Assembly: GCA_002083615.1 (NCBI GenBank)
Contig: MSXO01000005.1
Span: 104,764-168,763 of the forward strand
DNA from: Proteobacteria bacterium ST_bin11
GTDB lineage: Bacteria > Pseudomonadota > Gammaproteobacteria > Methylococcales > Methylomonadaceae
Direction of reading: 5' to 3'
DNA: 64,000 nucleotides
Part shown: one piece after another, positions 18,501 through 27,522 of the stretch
Position numbering within the stretch: the stretch's first letter is position 1
Layout: the number at the start of each line of letters is the position of its first letter
Notes under the pieces: model-generated
Told to the model about the DNA's origin: nothing
Databases searched by the model: none
Seen by the model: the letters and a program-made list of their open reading frames with translations, nothing else
Translations under genes and position numbers: made by a program

Positions 18501-19445
18501 TTATTCCGGCCCGTTTAAAAAAGCCCGCTGAATTTCGGCACCAAGCACATTGTTGCGTAAAATGAAATCCTGCAAAAACTCGTGCAAGCCGACAGTAAAA
18601 ATATCCGCCATCCGCCCGTAATGAAGCCGCGCATGATTTTCGCCGGCCAGTCGCAAACATTCCTGCCCCCGCTGCCGACACAGTTGCTCCAGAATGGGCG
18701 CCAATTCGTCGTAGCAAGCATGCAATGAACGCGGCATATCGTCCCGCAAAACCAGCAATTCTGCTACTTTCCAAGGCTCTATAGTATCCCGAAACACTTT
18801 TTGATAGGCCTCAAAAGCCGACACCGAGCGCAACAAGGAACTCCATTCGTAATAGTCGACCTGAGCTTCCTGGGCTTCCACAACCGGCAACAGCAACTGA
18901 TATTTGGCGTCTAACAGACGCGCAGTATTATCAGCCCGCTCCACAAAGCTTCCCAAACGCACAAACTTGTAACTATCGTCGCGCAACATGGTACCGAAGG
19001 TGACGCCGCGAAACAGATGAGAACGGGACTTTACCCAGTCGCAAAACTCACAAATATCGGCTTCGTTTAAACCCTGGCGAATCCGTTGCCTCAGCTCCAA
19101 CCACAAGGCGTTGACGGTCTCCCACATTTCCGAAGACATTGCCACCCTTACCGCGCGGGCATTCTCGCGCGCCGCGCCCAAGGCACTGACGATGCTGGAC
19201 GGGTTGCGCTCATCCAAAGCCATGAAGTGAATCACATTGGCCGCAGTATAACCCGAGTAATTTTTCTCGAAAGCCTCAATATCATCTGCGATCTGCACTG
19301 GCGGTTTCCAGCGTGCCGTTTCGTCATAAGCGCTATTGGCGACTAGAGACATCCGATAGGTCACGTCCAACACCCGCGCCATATTCTCGGCACGCTCTAT
19401 GTAACGCGCCATCCAGTAGAGATGATCAGCGGTACGACTCAGCAT
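18501..19445 (-). CDS. Alpha-E domain protein
   Basis: About 314 residues, all helical. The N-terminus MLSRTADHLYWMARYIERAE is the hallmark of the alpha-E family. The ATG at 19445 is chosen because it overlaps the ATP-grasp stop (ATGCTGA); the frame could extend 8 codons further upstream. Alpha-E proteins occur with circularly permuted ATP-grasp and transglutaminase genes, as here, and are thought to assist the ATP-grasp ligase. The 98-base gap between it and the VOC gene shows no clear promoter or terminator. Confidence 0.88.
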   Translation of the reverse strand: MLSRTADHLYWMARYIERAENMARVLDVTYRMSLVANSAYDETARWKPPVQIADDIEAFEKNYSGYTAANVIHFMALDERNPSSIVSALGAARENARAVRVAMSSEMWETVNALWLELRQRIRQGLNEADICEFCDWVKSRSHLFRGVTFGTMLRDDSYKFVRLGSFVERADNTARLLDAKYQLLLPVVEAQEAQVDYYEWSSLLRSVSAFEAYQKVFRDTIEPWKVAELLVLRDDMPRSLHACYDELAPILEQLCRQRGQECLRLAGENHARLHYGRMADIFTVGLHEFLQDFILRNNVLGAEIQRAFLNGPE

Positions 19446-20872
19446 GGCGCATCTCCATTTAACACCCAAGTGTCCTTGGTGCCGCCGCCTTGCGAGGAAT
19501 TGACAACCAAGGAGCCCTCACGCATCGCCACCCGGCATAAGCCGCCCGGCACTAGAGTTACGGTTTTCCCGGACAGTACAAAAGGCCTTAAATCAACATG
19601 CCGCGGGGCGACGCCGGCTTCCACCAAAGTCGGACAAGTCGACAACGCCAAAGTGGGCTGAGCAATATAATTGTCCGGCTCGGCCAAAATACGTGCGCGA
19701 AAGTCCTCAATTTGTTGTTTAGATGAAGCGGGGCCAACCAACATGCCGTAACCGCCGGAACCCTGTACTTCCTTGACCACCAGCTCCGCCAGATGATCCA
19801 GCACATAGCTGCGATCTTCGGCATTTTCCAATTTATAGGTTGGTACATTGGACAAAATCGGCTCCTCGCCCAAATAAAAACGTATCATTTCAGGGACAAA
19901 AGTGTAGGTGGACTTATCGTCCGCCACGCCAGTACCAATCGCATTGGCTAAAGACACACCACCGTTGCGATATACCGATACCAAGCCCGGCACACCCAAC
20001 ATCGAATCCTCGCGGAAAGCTTGCGGATCGAGAAAATCGTCATCAATGCGCCGGTAAATCACGTCAATCCGCTTCGGCCCTTCGGTGGTGCGCATAAACA
20101 CTGCATTGTCCTTGCAGAACAAATCCTGACCTTCGACCAGTTCGATGCCCATTTGTTGCGCTAGAAACGCATGTTCGAAATACGCGCTGTTGTAGGCTCC
20201 GGGTGTGAGTAACACCACGGTAGGATCGTAAACACCGGGTTGCGCAACTGCACGTAGGTTGTTTAGTAACACCTGCGGATAATGCTCGACCGGCGCCACC
20301 GCATAACGCCGGAATAACTCCGGAAACAAGCGCATCATCATCTTGCGGTCTTCCAACATATAGGAAACCCCCGATGGCGTGCGCAGATTGTCTTCCAGCA
20401 CGTAAAATTCGTTCTCGGCGGTACGCACAATGTCAACACCGGCAATGTGCGCATAAATGCCGCCCGGCACATCGACGCCCTGCATTTCCGGCCTATACAT
20501 CTCGTTTTCCAGAATGCTGGCAGGGACGATACCGGCCTTGATGATTTCCTGCTCGTGATAAAGATCGTTCAAAAACGCGTTCAGCGCCGTGACTCGCTGA
20601 ATCACGCCGGCCGACAGCACCCGCCATTCCGTGGCGGCTAGAATCCGCGGCACTACATCAAACGGAATCAGCCGCTCCGCACCCGCTTCGTCACCGTAAA
20701 CGTTAAACGTGATGCCGACCCGGCGGAACAGCATTTCCGCTTCTCGGGACTTTTGCATCAACTGGGCATGATCGGTACCGCTCAGCCACTCCGAAAAAGG
20801 TTGATACAGGCGCCGCACGCTGCCGGTTGGCGTACGCATTTCATCGAAAAATGTATTTATATTCATAACCAT
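19439..20872 (-). CDS. Circularly permuted ATP-grasp protein (type 2)
   Basis: A 477-residue protein with the typical family blocks GDEAGAERLIPFDVVPRI near the N-terminus, then YAHIAGVDIVRT, FYVLEDNLRTPSGVSYMLE and, late, VVKEVQGSGGYGMLVGP. Family members are predicted ATP-dependent carboxylate-amine ligases. It is the first gene of the minus-strand operon ATP-grasp, alpha-E, VOC, transglutaminase. Two Met codons (20872 and 20866) compete as start; no strong ribosome-binding site decides between them. The substrate is unknown. Confidence 0.9.
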   Translation of the reverse strand: MVMNINTFFDEMRTPTGSVRRLYQPFSEWLSGTDHAQLMQKSREAEMLFRRVGITFNVYGDEAGAERLIPFDVVPRILAATEWRVLSAGVIQRVTALNAFLNDLYHEQEIIKAGIVPASILENEMYRPEMQGVDVPGGIYAHIAGVDIVRTAENEFYVLEDNLRTPSGVSYMLEDRKMMMRLFPELFRRYAVAPVEHYPQVLLNNLRAVAQPGVYDPTVVLLTPGAYNSAYFEHAFLAQQMGIELVEGQDLFCKDNAVFMRTTEGPKRIDVIYRRIDDDFLDPQAFREDSMLGVPGLVSVYRNGGVSLANAIGTGVADDKSTYTFVPEMIRFYLGEEPILSNVPTYKLENAEDRSYVLDHLAELVVKEVQGSGGYGMLVGPASSKQQIEDFRARILAEPDNYIAQPTLALSTCPTLVEAGVAPRHVDLRPFVLSGKTVTLVPGGLCRVAMREGSLVVNSSQGGGTKDTWVLNGDAPC

Positions 20873-21087
20873 CCATCAGCAATCCACATGCCAATCTTAT
20901 TAATGCCTATTTATCAAAAAGTTAAATCGCCGCTTCGTCGTCTAAATCGCATTACGCACCACAATAGTGCGACGCTCGGTTGCAAGCGCCCTGAAAACGA
21001 ACAGACCCGCTAAAACCCGATTGTCATTTCCACGCGCTTTGATTATTGTTGCCGGCCTCAATCAGCAATCGCGGCGAGGCCAAACCG

Positions 21088-21972
21088 ATGCATACAGCTT
21101 TTTTCACGATATTCGGCGAAGTGCTATTTGACCACTTTCCTGACGGCAGCCGGATACTGGGCGGCGCACCATTTAATGTCGCTTGGCATCTGCAAGCCTT
21201 CGGCCGGCAAGCCCTGTTTATTAGCCGTGTGGGAGAGGATGATACTGGCAGCGAAATTCTCTCTGCCATGCAACGTGCAGGAATGACTCGATCCGCCATG
21301 CAAATCGACGCCGCTCATCCGACCGGCAGCGTCGCGATCAGCATAACAGATGGGCAGCCCTGCTACCGAATTCTCGACCGGCAAGCTTACGACTACATCG
21401 ATACGCAGGCATTACAGCACCAACCTCAGCAAGGCTTGCTTTACCACGGCAGCTTGGCATTACGAAACCCGGTCTCCCGGCAAACCTTGCTCGATTTGAA
21501 ACAAAGCTGGAATGGCCCGCTGTTTCTGGATGTCAATCTGCGTGCACCTTGGTGGCGAACCGAGGAGGTACTGGAGTGGATTGCCGACGCAGATTGGTTG
21601 AAACTGAACGACGAAGAGTTGGAATTGCTGCTGCCGGGCGATCAGGAATTAGCCGACAAGATGCGCCTATTGCAGCAGACCTATCAACTGACCGGCCTAG
21701 TGCTGACTCGCGGCAGCCAAGGTGCCATGGCGCTGGACACGGGTGGAGAACTGTTCAGCATCGTTCCCGACCGAAATATCGAAATAGTCGATACGGTCGG
21801 GGCCGGGGATGCATTTGCGGCAGTGTTGTTAATGGGCATTGCCGAAGACTGGCCTATGCCTCTGACCCTAAAGCGGGCGCAGGATTTTGCGTCGGCGCTG
21901 GTCGGACGTCGCGGCGCAACCATCGCAGATCCGAGGTTTTATCAAGGATTTATTGAAGCGTGGAGACAGTAG
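21088..21972 (+). CDS. PfkB-family carbohydrate kinase (fructokinase-like)
   Basis: About 294 residues from the ATG at 21088, which has GGCGAGG about 8 bases upstream; the open frame reaches to 21046. It has the PfkB N-terminal motif GGAPFNVAWHL and the C-terminal signature DTVGAGDAFAAVLL, in which the Asp is the catalytic base. It resembles fructokinases of methanotrophs used in sucrose recycling, but 2-keto-3-deoxygluconate or ribose as substrate cannot be excluded. It is divergent from the ATP-grasp operon across a 215-base gap. It converges on a membrane-protein gene, with a palindromic repeat at the junction. Confidence 0.8.
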   Translation: MHTAFFTIFGEVLFDHFPDGSRILGGAPFNVAWHLQAFGRQALFISRVGEDDTGSEILSAMQRAGMTRSAMQIDAAHPTGSVAISITDGQPCYRILDRQAYDYIDTQALQHQPQQGLLYHGSLALRNPVSRQTLLDLKQSWNGPLFLDVNLRAPWWRTEEVLEWIADADWLKLNDEELELLLPGDQELADKMRLLQQTYQLTGLVLTRGSQGAMALDTGGELFSIVPDRNIEIVDTVGAGDAFAAVLLMGIAEDWPMPLTLKRAQDFASALVGRRGATIADPRFYQGFIEAWRQ

Positions 21973-21998
21973 AGACGCAAGGTCTTGCGACTCTACTG
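21967..21998. repeat. GTAGAGACGCAAG-type palindromic repeat at a convergent junction
   Basis: CAGTAGAG-a-CGCAAG, two loop bases, then CTTGCG-a-CTCTACTG form a 14-bp stem with a single A/A mismatch. It overlaps the kinase stop codon and lies before the 3' end of the membrane-protein gene, so it could act as a two-way terminator. A half copy, TCTTGCGTCTCTAC, occurs at 34906-34919, which suggests a dispersed REP-like family. Confidence 0.6.
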
Positions 21999-22004
21999 CA
22001 GCTA

Positions 22005-22739
22005 TCAAGACTGCTGTCTGGCAGGCACCCCGTCAGACCAGTCGCCGGATTGGGCAGAGAAAAACTTTTTAAACTGCGGCATGAAACTGGCAGTGATCGG
22101 AATCGAATAAAAACAATACATTGCCGCCGCTTCACCCGTACTGACCCCGAACAGCCATTGCGGCACGAACAAGGTCATTATAGCCATCACAAAATGGTAA
22201 GAAGCGATGCGCCAATTGTTCTTCCAGATAAAACCGCTCCAGGCCAGCGCAAACAGCGAACCATGAGTCACAAACAAGCCAAAGGCACTGGAGATGGCAT
22301 AGCCGATGTGATAAATGCCCATGTACAAACACGACATCATATTGCCGATAAAATTAGGCTGCACGCCAAACAACTGCCATTCCATCGGCAAAAACGAACA
22401 GATGATAAACAAACCGCTCAGGGTTGAGCCGATCTTAAAAGCTTTTTTCAAAGCCTGCGGATCGGAGGAGTAGGTGGCCAAAGCCGGCATAATTGCAAAA
22501 GCCTGTAGGCTAATATGATAGGTCGATAGTTCGCTCAGCAGCAGATTGGTACCGTAACCGCACTGGTCCGCCACCGGATAGCCGAAATACTGAATAAACT
22601 CCATCAAGGAAAAATGGAAGATAGCATAGGCCCGAGCCAGCCTGACCCATAACGTCTCGTCTTTATCCAGAAAAGTCACAGTCGATGCGACCAAGCCCGC
22701 GACGCCCAACCCCAGCGACATAATGGCACTAAAACACAT
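22005..22739 (-). CDS. Multi-pass membrane protein (MCxSA family, DUF5765-like)
   Basis: A 244-residue protein with six or seven hydrophobic segments and the N-terminus MCFSAIMSLGLGVAG. An N-terminal M-C-W/F-S-A motif is shared by a family of uncharacterised membrane proteins that I recall as DUF5765; this link is tentative. His and Cys residues fall inside or next to membrane segments (FHFSLMEFIQYF, MSCLYMGIYHIGY), so metal or heme binding is conceivable but unproven. It ends in a short basic/polar tail. It is a single gene. Confidence 0.6.
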   Translation of the reverse strand: MCFSAIMSLGLGVAGLVASTVTFLDKDETLWVRLARAYAIFHFSLMEFIQYFGYPVADQCGYGTNLLLSELSTYHISLQAFAIMPALATYSSDPQALKKAFKIGSTLSGLFIICSFLPMEWQLFGVQPNFIGNMMSCLYMGIYHIGYAISSAFGLFVTHGSLFALAWSGFIWKNNWRIASYHFVMAIMTLFVPQWLFGVSTGEAAAMYCFYSIPITASFMPQFKKFFSAQSGDWSDGVPARQQS

Positions 22740-23141
22740 GGTTAATCCGTAATTTAAATTTAGAATCGGCGCGCGCTCAACCGCTATCGCCGGTTTAGTT
22801 TATTGGTTTCGGTCATGTTTACCGGAAAGCAAAGATACACGCAGCGAGGTTTTATTGCAGCAATTTTGTGGAAATTCAAAGATGACAGCCTGCGTATACC
22901 AATCTTAGTGCGGACCATGGTCGGCACAATATGCGGGATCAACTGCCCAGTGTTGTCCGGCGCCCGCTCTTGAATCTCAGCACGATAAGCTGGGCCTTTC
23001 AGCCCAACCGGACACGCGGATACCGAACCGACTGACGTCCCGTTAATGAGCCGGGGTCGGGTCTCAATCGGCGCCAAAAACCAGGCGCGCAGTCGCTTTT
23101 AAGAAACGGCACGCGCTCGCTTATCTGCCCCACCTATGACC
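22740..23141. other. Gene-free stretch with a short palindrome
   Basis: This 402-base gap holds no gene I can support. A minus-strand frame at 22784-23077 lacks a ribosome-binding site and reads like a spurious translation. A small inverted repeat TGGGC/GCCCA lies at 22991-23006. The stretch may be a decayed dispersed repeat. Confidence 0.4.
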
Positions 23142-23999
23142 CTAGGTCTCATCTGCCGGCGATAAATTACGTAAACCGATGTCGCCCAAACTTTGCCTAA
23201 GCAAAAGCGTCGCCATGTCACAGATCAATTGTTTGAATGCTTCTCCCCCGTGGTCCAAGGAAGCCAGAGCCTGATCGTCAACTCTGAAACTCCCTGAAAG
23301 TGCTCGTGCGATGACATTTCCCGACACCGGATCAATAAGCTTAATCAATAGTTGCAAAGAGGTTTGCCCTTCGAAAATTCGATACCTGCCGATTCCTAGC
23401 TCTATCACAGCATCGTAGCGGCCCATGGCCGCATAATCGACTGATGTCTTGTTCTGGCCGTACCAGGATTGGATAGCCTGACGCCAACGCTGCAAGCTGG
23501 CCTCGCCCGCCGTAGGCAACTGGTAATAGTCTCGGCTTAATTCGCCATTGCGATTTCCCACAGCTAGTAAGCCGCGCAGCTTCTGAGCGGCGGCCTTGAC
23601 CGGTGTCCAACCCAACTCGGTTTCAACGGAACCAGCTTCGGCACTTGGCACTAAATTGGCACTCGTATCGACCTTAGCAGCTTGACCGTTGCTGACCATG
23701 CCAGAAATAACGATGCCCCCAGCAGTTTGATACAGTTCGGTAGGCAGGGCAAAACCCAATGTCATGTTTTGGGAGTGTCGGTAAGCCGGATCGCGCCGTT
23801 CGATCAAATCCGGTATCACCTCCAAAGGCGGCGCCTGGACCGGCACAATCAAAAAACTCTGCAAGTGGTCGGTTTCCAATGCGAGCGGTTTAATACTCGG
23901 TGTCGTACATCCCGCCAACAGCCAAGGCAAAGCCAGTCCAAGCAGAATTTTTGGGTGACTGCCAAATAACCTTGTTAACCCACCTTTTTTAGTCTTCAT
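23142..23999 (-). CDS. Hypothetical lipoprotein
   Basis: About 285 residues starting at the ATG at 23999, which has a strong GGAGG ribosome-binding site 4 bases upstream. The frame continues to 24134, but that would read through the divergent control region. The N-terminus is a lipoprotein signal with lipobox LLAGC. The mature part is soluble with no family I recognise; YDAVIELGIGRYRIFEG and SLQLLIKLIDPVSGNVIARA look like a beta-rich surface-lipoprotein core. It is divergent from the LysR gene and is a natural target of that regulator. Confidence 0.7.
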   Translation of the reverse strand: MKTKKGGLTRLFGSHPKILLGLALPWLLAGCTTPSIKPLALETDHLQSFLIVPVQAPPLEVIPDLIERRDPAYRHSQNMTLGFALPTELYQTAGGIVISGMVSNGQAAKVDTSANLVPSAEAGSVETELGWTPVKAAAQKLRGLLAVGNRNGELSRDYYQLPTAGEASLQRWRQAIQSWYGQNKTSVDYAAMGRYDAVIELGIGRYRIFEGQTSLQLLIKLIDPVSGNVIARALSGSFRVDDQALASLDHGGEAFKQLICDMATLLLRQSLGDIGLRNLSPADET

Positions 24000-24081
24000 A
24001 ATTTCCTCCGCGCCTTTAAATGCCATCGAATCGATAAATTTCTCGGCGCTCACTATAAAAACCGACTTTATATAAGACAAA

Positions 24082-24123
24082 CGATATTTATTGGACTTTA
24101 ATATCGACAAATGCAATATTAAA
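24082..24123. promoter_or_regulatory. Two overlapping LysR-type dyads (T-N11-A)
   Basis: Dyad 1 is CGATATT-N11-AATATCG at 24082-24106. Dyad 2 is TTTAATAT-N11-ATATTAAA at 24097-24123. Both have perfect arms and the 11-base spacing of LysR-family operators, and they overlap by 10 bases. They end 3 bases before the LysR start codon and lie about 80 bases before the divergent lipoprotein start. They should mediate autoregulation and control of the lipoprotein gene. Confidence 0.65.
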
Positions 24124-24126
24124 ATC

Positions 24127-25023
24127 ATGGACATCGATCAAATCAGAACTTTTTTAAGCGTCGCGGCCAACCGTAGTTTTTTAGAAGCTGCCAATCGTTT
24201 GTACGTGACCCAATCGACCGTTAGCACCCGCATCCAACGCTTAGAGACGTATTTGGGCGTTACGCTGTTTGTGCGCAATCGTTCGGGCGCAAGTTTGACC
24301 TTGCCGGGCCAACGCTTTTTGCGGCATGCCAAATCCTTGCTGTTGACATTAGAAAAAGCCCGACACGATATTGGCTTACCCAGCCGGTTTCGAGGCAGTG
24401 TCAGCATCGGGGCGCGGATTGCGTTGTGCGAAGCCTTACTGCCGGAATGGATAAGCGAGATACGCCGGGCTATGCCGGATATTTCCATCCGCAGTAACAT
24501 TGGATTTGAAGAAGACTTGATGCGCAGTTTGGTGGAAGGGGCACTGGATATCGGTTTGATGTACGATCCCCAGCATAGCCCCGGTGTGCAAATCGAACAT
24601 TTGTTCGACGAAACATTGATGCTATTAACCAGCGATCCAGAACAACCTTGGCCGAATGATGATTACATTTATGTCGATTGGGCGCCGGGGTTCTATGCCC
24701 AACACAGCAATAGCTACCCCAATCTAGAGCGACCGGCTCAGGTGGTCAATATCGGTTGGATGGCGGTACAGCTTATTTTGGCGCAGGGCCGCGGGTCCAG
24801 CTTCCTGCCGGTGCGCCTGGCCGAACCGATGCTTCGCGCGGGAAAACTGTTTCCGGTCCCGGATAGCCCGCAGTTCATATTACCAGCCTATCTCGTGTCG
24901 CAGCGCGACAACGATTCGCTGGTTTTGCAGCAAGTACTGACGCATATACGCCTATTAGCCGAACAAGAACGGCAAAAGCATTACTCACTACCTGCTCAAT
25001 CCGAGTTTGCCGACGCCACATGA
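24127..25023 (+). CDS. LysR-family transcriptional regulator (HdfR-like)
   Basis: About 298 residues from the ATG at 24127; the frame extends 12 codons upstream through the operator dyads, which argues against the longer start. The N-terminal winged helix-turn-helix is MDIDQIRTFLSVAANRSFLEAANRLYV-like with the recognition part TQSTVSTRIQRLE. The effector-binding domain follows, with FEEDLMRSLVEGALDIGLMY typical of the periplasmic-binding fold. It belongs to the HdfR/LeuO-like branch by eye. The effector is unknown. The divergent lipoprotein gene is the likely target. Confidence 0.85.
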   Translation: MDIDQIRTFLSVAANRSFLEAANRLYVTQSTVSTRIQRLETYLGVTLFVRNRSGASLTLPGQRFLRHAKSLLLTLEKARHDIGLPSRFRGSVSIGARIALCEALLPEWISEIRRAMPDISIRSNIGFEEDLMRSLVEGALDIGLMYDPQHSPGVQIEHLFDETLMLLTSDPEQPWPNDDYIYVDWAPGFYAQHSNSYPNLERPAQVVNIGWMAVQLILAQGRGSSFLPVRLAEPMLRAGKLFPVPDSPQFILPAYLVSQRDNDSLVLQQVLTHIRLLAEQERQKHYSLPAQSEFADAT

Positions 25024-25522
25024 AAGGCATCGGCCTGTCTTTACGTCAAGGCCGCCCCGCTTAAAAATCCTTGCGGCACACTAAGCTTGATCAAACTGAC
25101 GGCTAGCGTCTCAAATCGCCGATCAAGATGGGAATCGCCCAAGTCCAGGTTTAAACGATCCCCGTGCAACTGACGCATATCCGCTAGACAGTTATTCAAA
25201 TCACTGAAGGCCGCGAATAAAAGGGACTTTTGTTGGCTAGCTGCTTGCCTCACACCGGAACTATGCCAATTCGACCGCGCGCTGGTTCCTGCCTTTTTGG
25301 ACAAGCCCATCAGGCAATCCGCATGCAGGTCTTTGCTTGATTGTGCCCGCAAATTCAAAATCTGCAACGCGGGCGCGCCAGCCAACTTTCCAACTATTCC
25401 AAACAGTTGCACCATCCCAGGCTTTTGCCTTAGGCCGCATAGCCCAATAAGCGGGTTTTTCTAAGCGGCGGCTCTCGGTGTTACAATGCCACCTCCCAGA
25501 ATGACTTTGTTGAATTGCGACC
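25024..25522. other. Gap before dacA; one weak minus-strand frame
   Basis: A 124-codon minus-strand frame at 25041-25415 is the only candidate here. Its C-terminal part LDLGDSHLDRRFETLA faintly recalls the start of IS4/Tn5-type transposases, so it may be a remnant. It has no clear ribosome-binding site. Nothing else was seen apart from the dacA promoter region near 25480. Confidence 0.3.
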
Positions 25523-26686
25523 ATGAGCCAACCTTTCCGTACGACAATCAGCCTGTTTAGCGGGCTGCTGTTATTGCTAACCGCCCTCTCGCTGCAAGCC
25601 GCCAGCCCGATTTTTACCCCCGCCGCCCCTAGCGTGGCGGCCTCCAGTTATTTCTTGATGGACTTCGACAGTGGTCGGGTACTAGCGGAAAAAGAACCGG
25701 ATAAACGTGTGTCGCCAGCCAGTTTGACCAAAATCATGACGGCCTACGTGGTGTTCCGCGAACTGAAAGCCGGCCACTTGACGCTAGACGAAAAAGTCAC
25801 CATCAGCCAAAACGCCTGGGAAACCGGCGGTTCGAAAATGTTCGTTGAAGTCAACAAACAAGTCGGAGTGGAAGACTTGCTGCAAGGCATGATCATTCAA
25901 TCCGGCAACGATGCCAGCGTGGCATTGGCCGAACATGTGGCCGGTAGCGAACAAACCTTCGCGACGATGATGAACGAACAGGCTGGTCGCCTGGGGATGA
26001 CCAACAGCAACTTCGAAAACGCCACCGGCCTGCCCAGCCCCAACCATTACAGCTCGGCGCATGATCTGGCGACCTTAGCCCGAGCGGTGATTAAGGAGTT
26101 TCCAGAATACTATCGCTGGGATAAACAAAAAGAATTTACTTACAACGGCATCACTCAGCAAAATCGCAACCTGCTGCTGTGGCGCGACCCCTCGGTTGAC
26201 GGCTTAAAAACCGGTTTTACCGACGATGCCGGCTATTGCATGGTGGCGTCCGCCAAGCGCGAAGACATGCGACTGATTTCGGTGGTCATGGGGACGGCCA
26301 GCGCTGGCGCCCGCTCTAACGAAAGCCAATCGCTGTTGAATTACGGCTTCCGTTTCTTCGAAACCCATCGCTTATACGAAGGCAACAAACCGTTGAGCGA
26401 TGCCCGGGTCAGAAAAGGCGTCAACTCTAAGGTGGCGGTTGGTTTGCCGGAAGACCTCTACGTCACAGCACCACGCAAACACTTCAGCGAGTTAAAAGCC
26501 GAAACCCAGGTCGATAAGGGCGTGTTCGCACCATTGAAAAAGGGCGATACAGTCGGCAACTTGAATATCTCGCTAGCCGGCGAATCCATCCTCAGCAAAC
26601 CACTGGTAGCGCTAGACGATGTAGCCGAAGGTGGTATTTTCCGTCGCCTGTACGATGCAGCGATAGGCCTATTGGAGAAAGAATGA
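25523..26686 (+). CDS. dacA: D-alanyl-D-alanine carboxypeptidase (PBP5/6 type)
   Basis: A 387-residue periplasmic penicillin-binding protein with a signal peptide (FSGLLLLLTALSLQAAS). It has all three active-site motifs: S67-L-T-K70, S127-G-N129 and K229-T-G231. A C-terminal beta domain (PBP5_C) and a short amphipathic C-terminal helix (RRLYDAAIGLLEKE) for membrane association follow. It trims the terminal D-Ala from peptidoglycan stem peptides. It overlaps the next gene by ATGA. The order dacA, dat, ybeD, lipB, lipA resembles dacA-ybeD-lipB of E. coli with an aminotransferase inserted. Confidence 0.95.
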   Translation: MSQPFRTTISLFSGLLLLLTALSLQAASPIFTPAAPSVAASSYFLMDFDSGRVLAEKEPDKRVSPASLTKIMTAYVVFRELKAGHLTLDEKVTISQNAWETGGSKMFVEVNKQVGVEDLLQGMIIQSGNDASVALAEHVAGSEQTFATMMNEQAGRLGMTNSNFENATGLPSPNHYSSAHDLATLARAVIKEFPEYYRWDKQKEFTYNGITQQNRNLLLWRDPSVDGLKTGFTDDAGYCMVASAKREDMRLISVVMGTASAGARSNESQSLLNYGFRFFETHRLYEGNKPLSDARVRKGVNSKVAVGLPEDLYVTAPRKHFSELKAETQVDKGVFAPLKKGDTVGNLNISLAGESILSKPLVALDDVAEGGIFRRLYDAAIGLLEKE

Positions 26687-27522
26687 CCGAGCAAGTCTAT
26701 CTGAATGGCGCCTATCTGCCGCTAGCCGACGCAAAAGTCTCGGTGCTGGATCGGGGTTTTTTATTTGGCGACGGCGTCTACGAAGTAATTCCGGCCTATA
26801 ACGGCCGGCTGTTCAGACTGGAAGATCATATTACCCGGCTCAACAATAGCCTGAGCGGCATCCGTTTACCGTTGCCGCACAGTGTCGCAGACTGGGAAGC
26901 GATTTTCCGACCACTACTGGCGGATGACCGGGACCAATACATTTACCTGCAAATCACCCGCGGCTATGCGCCGAAACGCGACCACGGTTTTCCCGAGCAA
27001 GTCGTCCCGACCATATTTGCGATGTGCGCGGACATCAAGCCGTTTGCCGGGCGCATCGACGGTATCAAGGCGGTAACGCTGGACGACCCCCGTTGGCAGC
27101 TCTGCAACCTCAAAGCCATCACCTTGCTCGGCAACATTCTGCTGAGACAAGAAGCGCTGGATCAAGGCTGCGCAGAAGCCATATTGGTGCGCAACGGTTA
27201 TGTCGTCGAAGGCGCGGCCAGCAATCTGTTTGCGGTATTGGATGGCGAATTGATCACACCGCCGAAAAGCCATGAAATCCTGCCCGGCATAACCCGCGAC
27301 GTGATTCTGGAACTGGCTTCCGCGCACAACATCCCGTATCAGGAAGACATCATCGCGCTGGAAGCGCTGCACAATGCCAGCGAAATCTGGGTCGCCAGTT
27401 CCACCCGCGAGATCGTGCCGGTGATCGAACTGGACGGCGAGCAAGTCGGCACCGGCAAGCCCGGCCCGGCCTGGAAACGCATGGACGACTTACTGCAAGC
27501 TTACAAAACATCACTGTCATGA
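26683..27522 (+). CDS. dat: D-amino-acid transaminase (fold type IV PLP enzyme)
   Basis: A 279-residue class IV aminotransferase. The N-terminus VYLNGAYLPLADAKVSVLDR and GFLFGDGVYEV are typical, the PLP lysine is Lys144 (CNLKAITLLGN), and EGAASNLFAV and PGITRDVILELA complete the fold signature. It is D-alanine-transaminase-like rather than branched-chain by context: it sits directly after the D-Ala carboxypeptidase and before ybeD, with ATGA overlaps at both ends. It probably interconverts D-Ala and D-Glu with keto acids. Confidence 0.88.
   Translation: MTEQVYLNGAYLPLADAKVSVLDRGFLFGDGVYEVIPAYNGRLFRLEDHITRLNNSLSGIRLPLPHSVADWEAIFRPLLADDRDQYIYLQITRGYAPKRDHGFPEQVVPTIFAMCADIKPFAGRIDGIKAVTLDDPRWQLCNLKAITLLGNILLRQEALDQGCAEAILVRNGYVVEGAASNLFAVLDGELITPPKSHEILPGITRDVILELASAHNIPYQEDIIALEALHNASEIWVASSTREIVPVIELDGEQVGTGKPGPAWKRMDDLLQAYKTSLS

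Noticed and set aside
22784..23077. 97-codon minus-strand frame in the gap after the lipoprotein gene
   Set aside because: No ribosome-binding site, no recognisable domain, and it spans a small palindrome; it looks like translated repeat sequence.
25041..25415. 124-codon minus-strand frame before dacA
   Set aside because: Only a faint resemblance to an IS4-type transposase start (DLGDSHLDRRF); no ribosome-binding site and no rest of an element or inverted repeats nearby.
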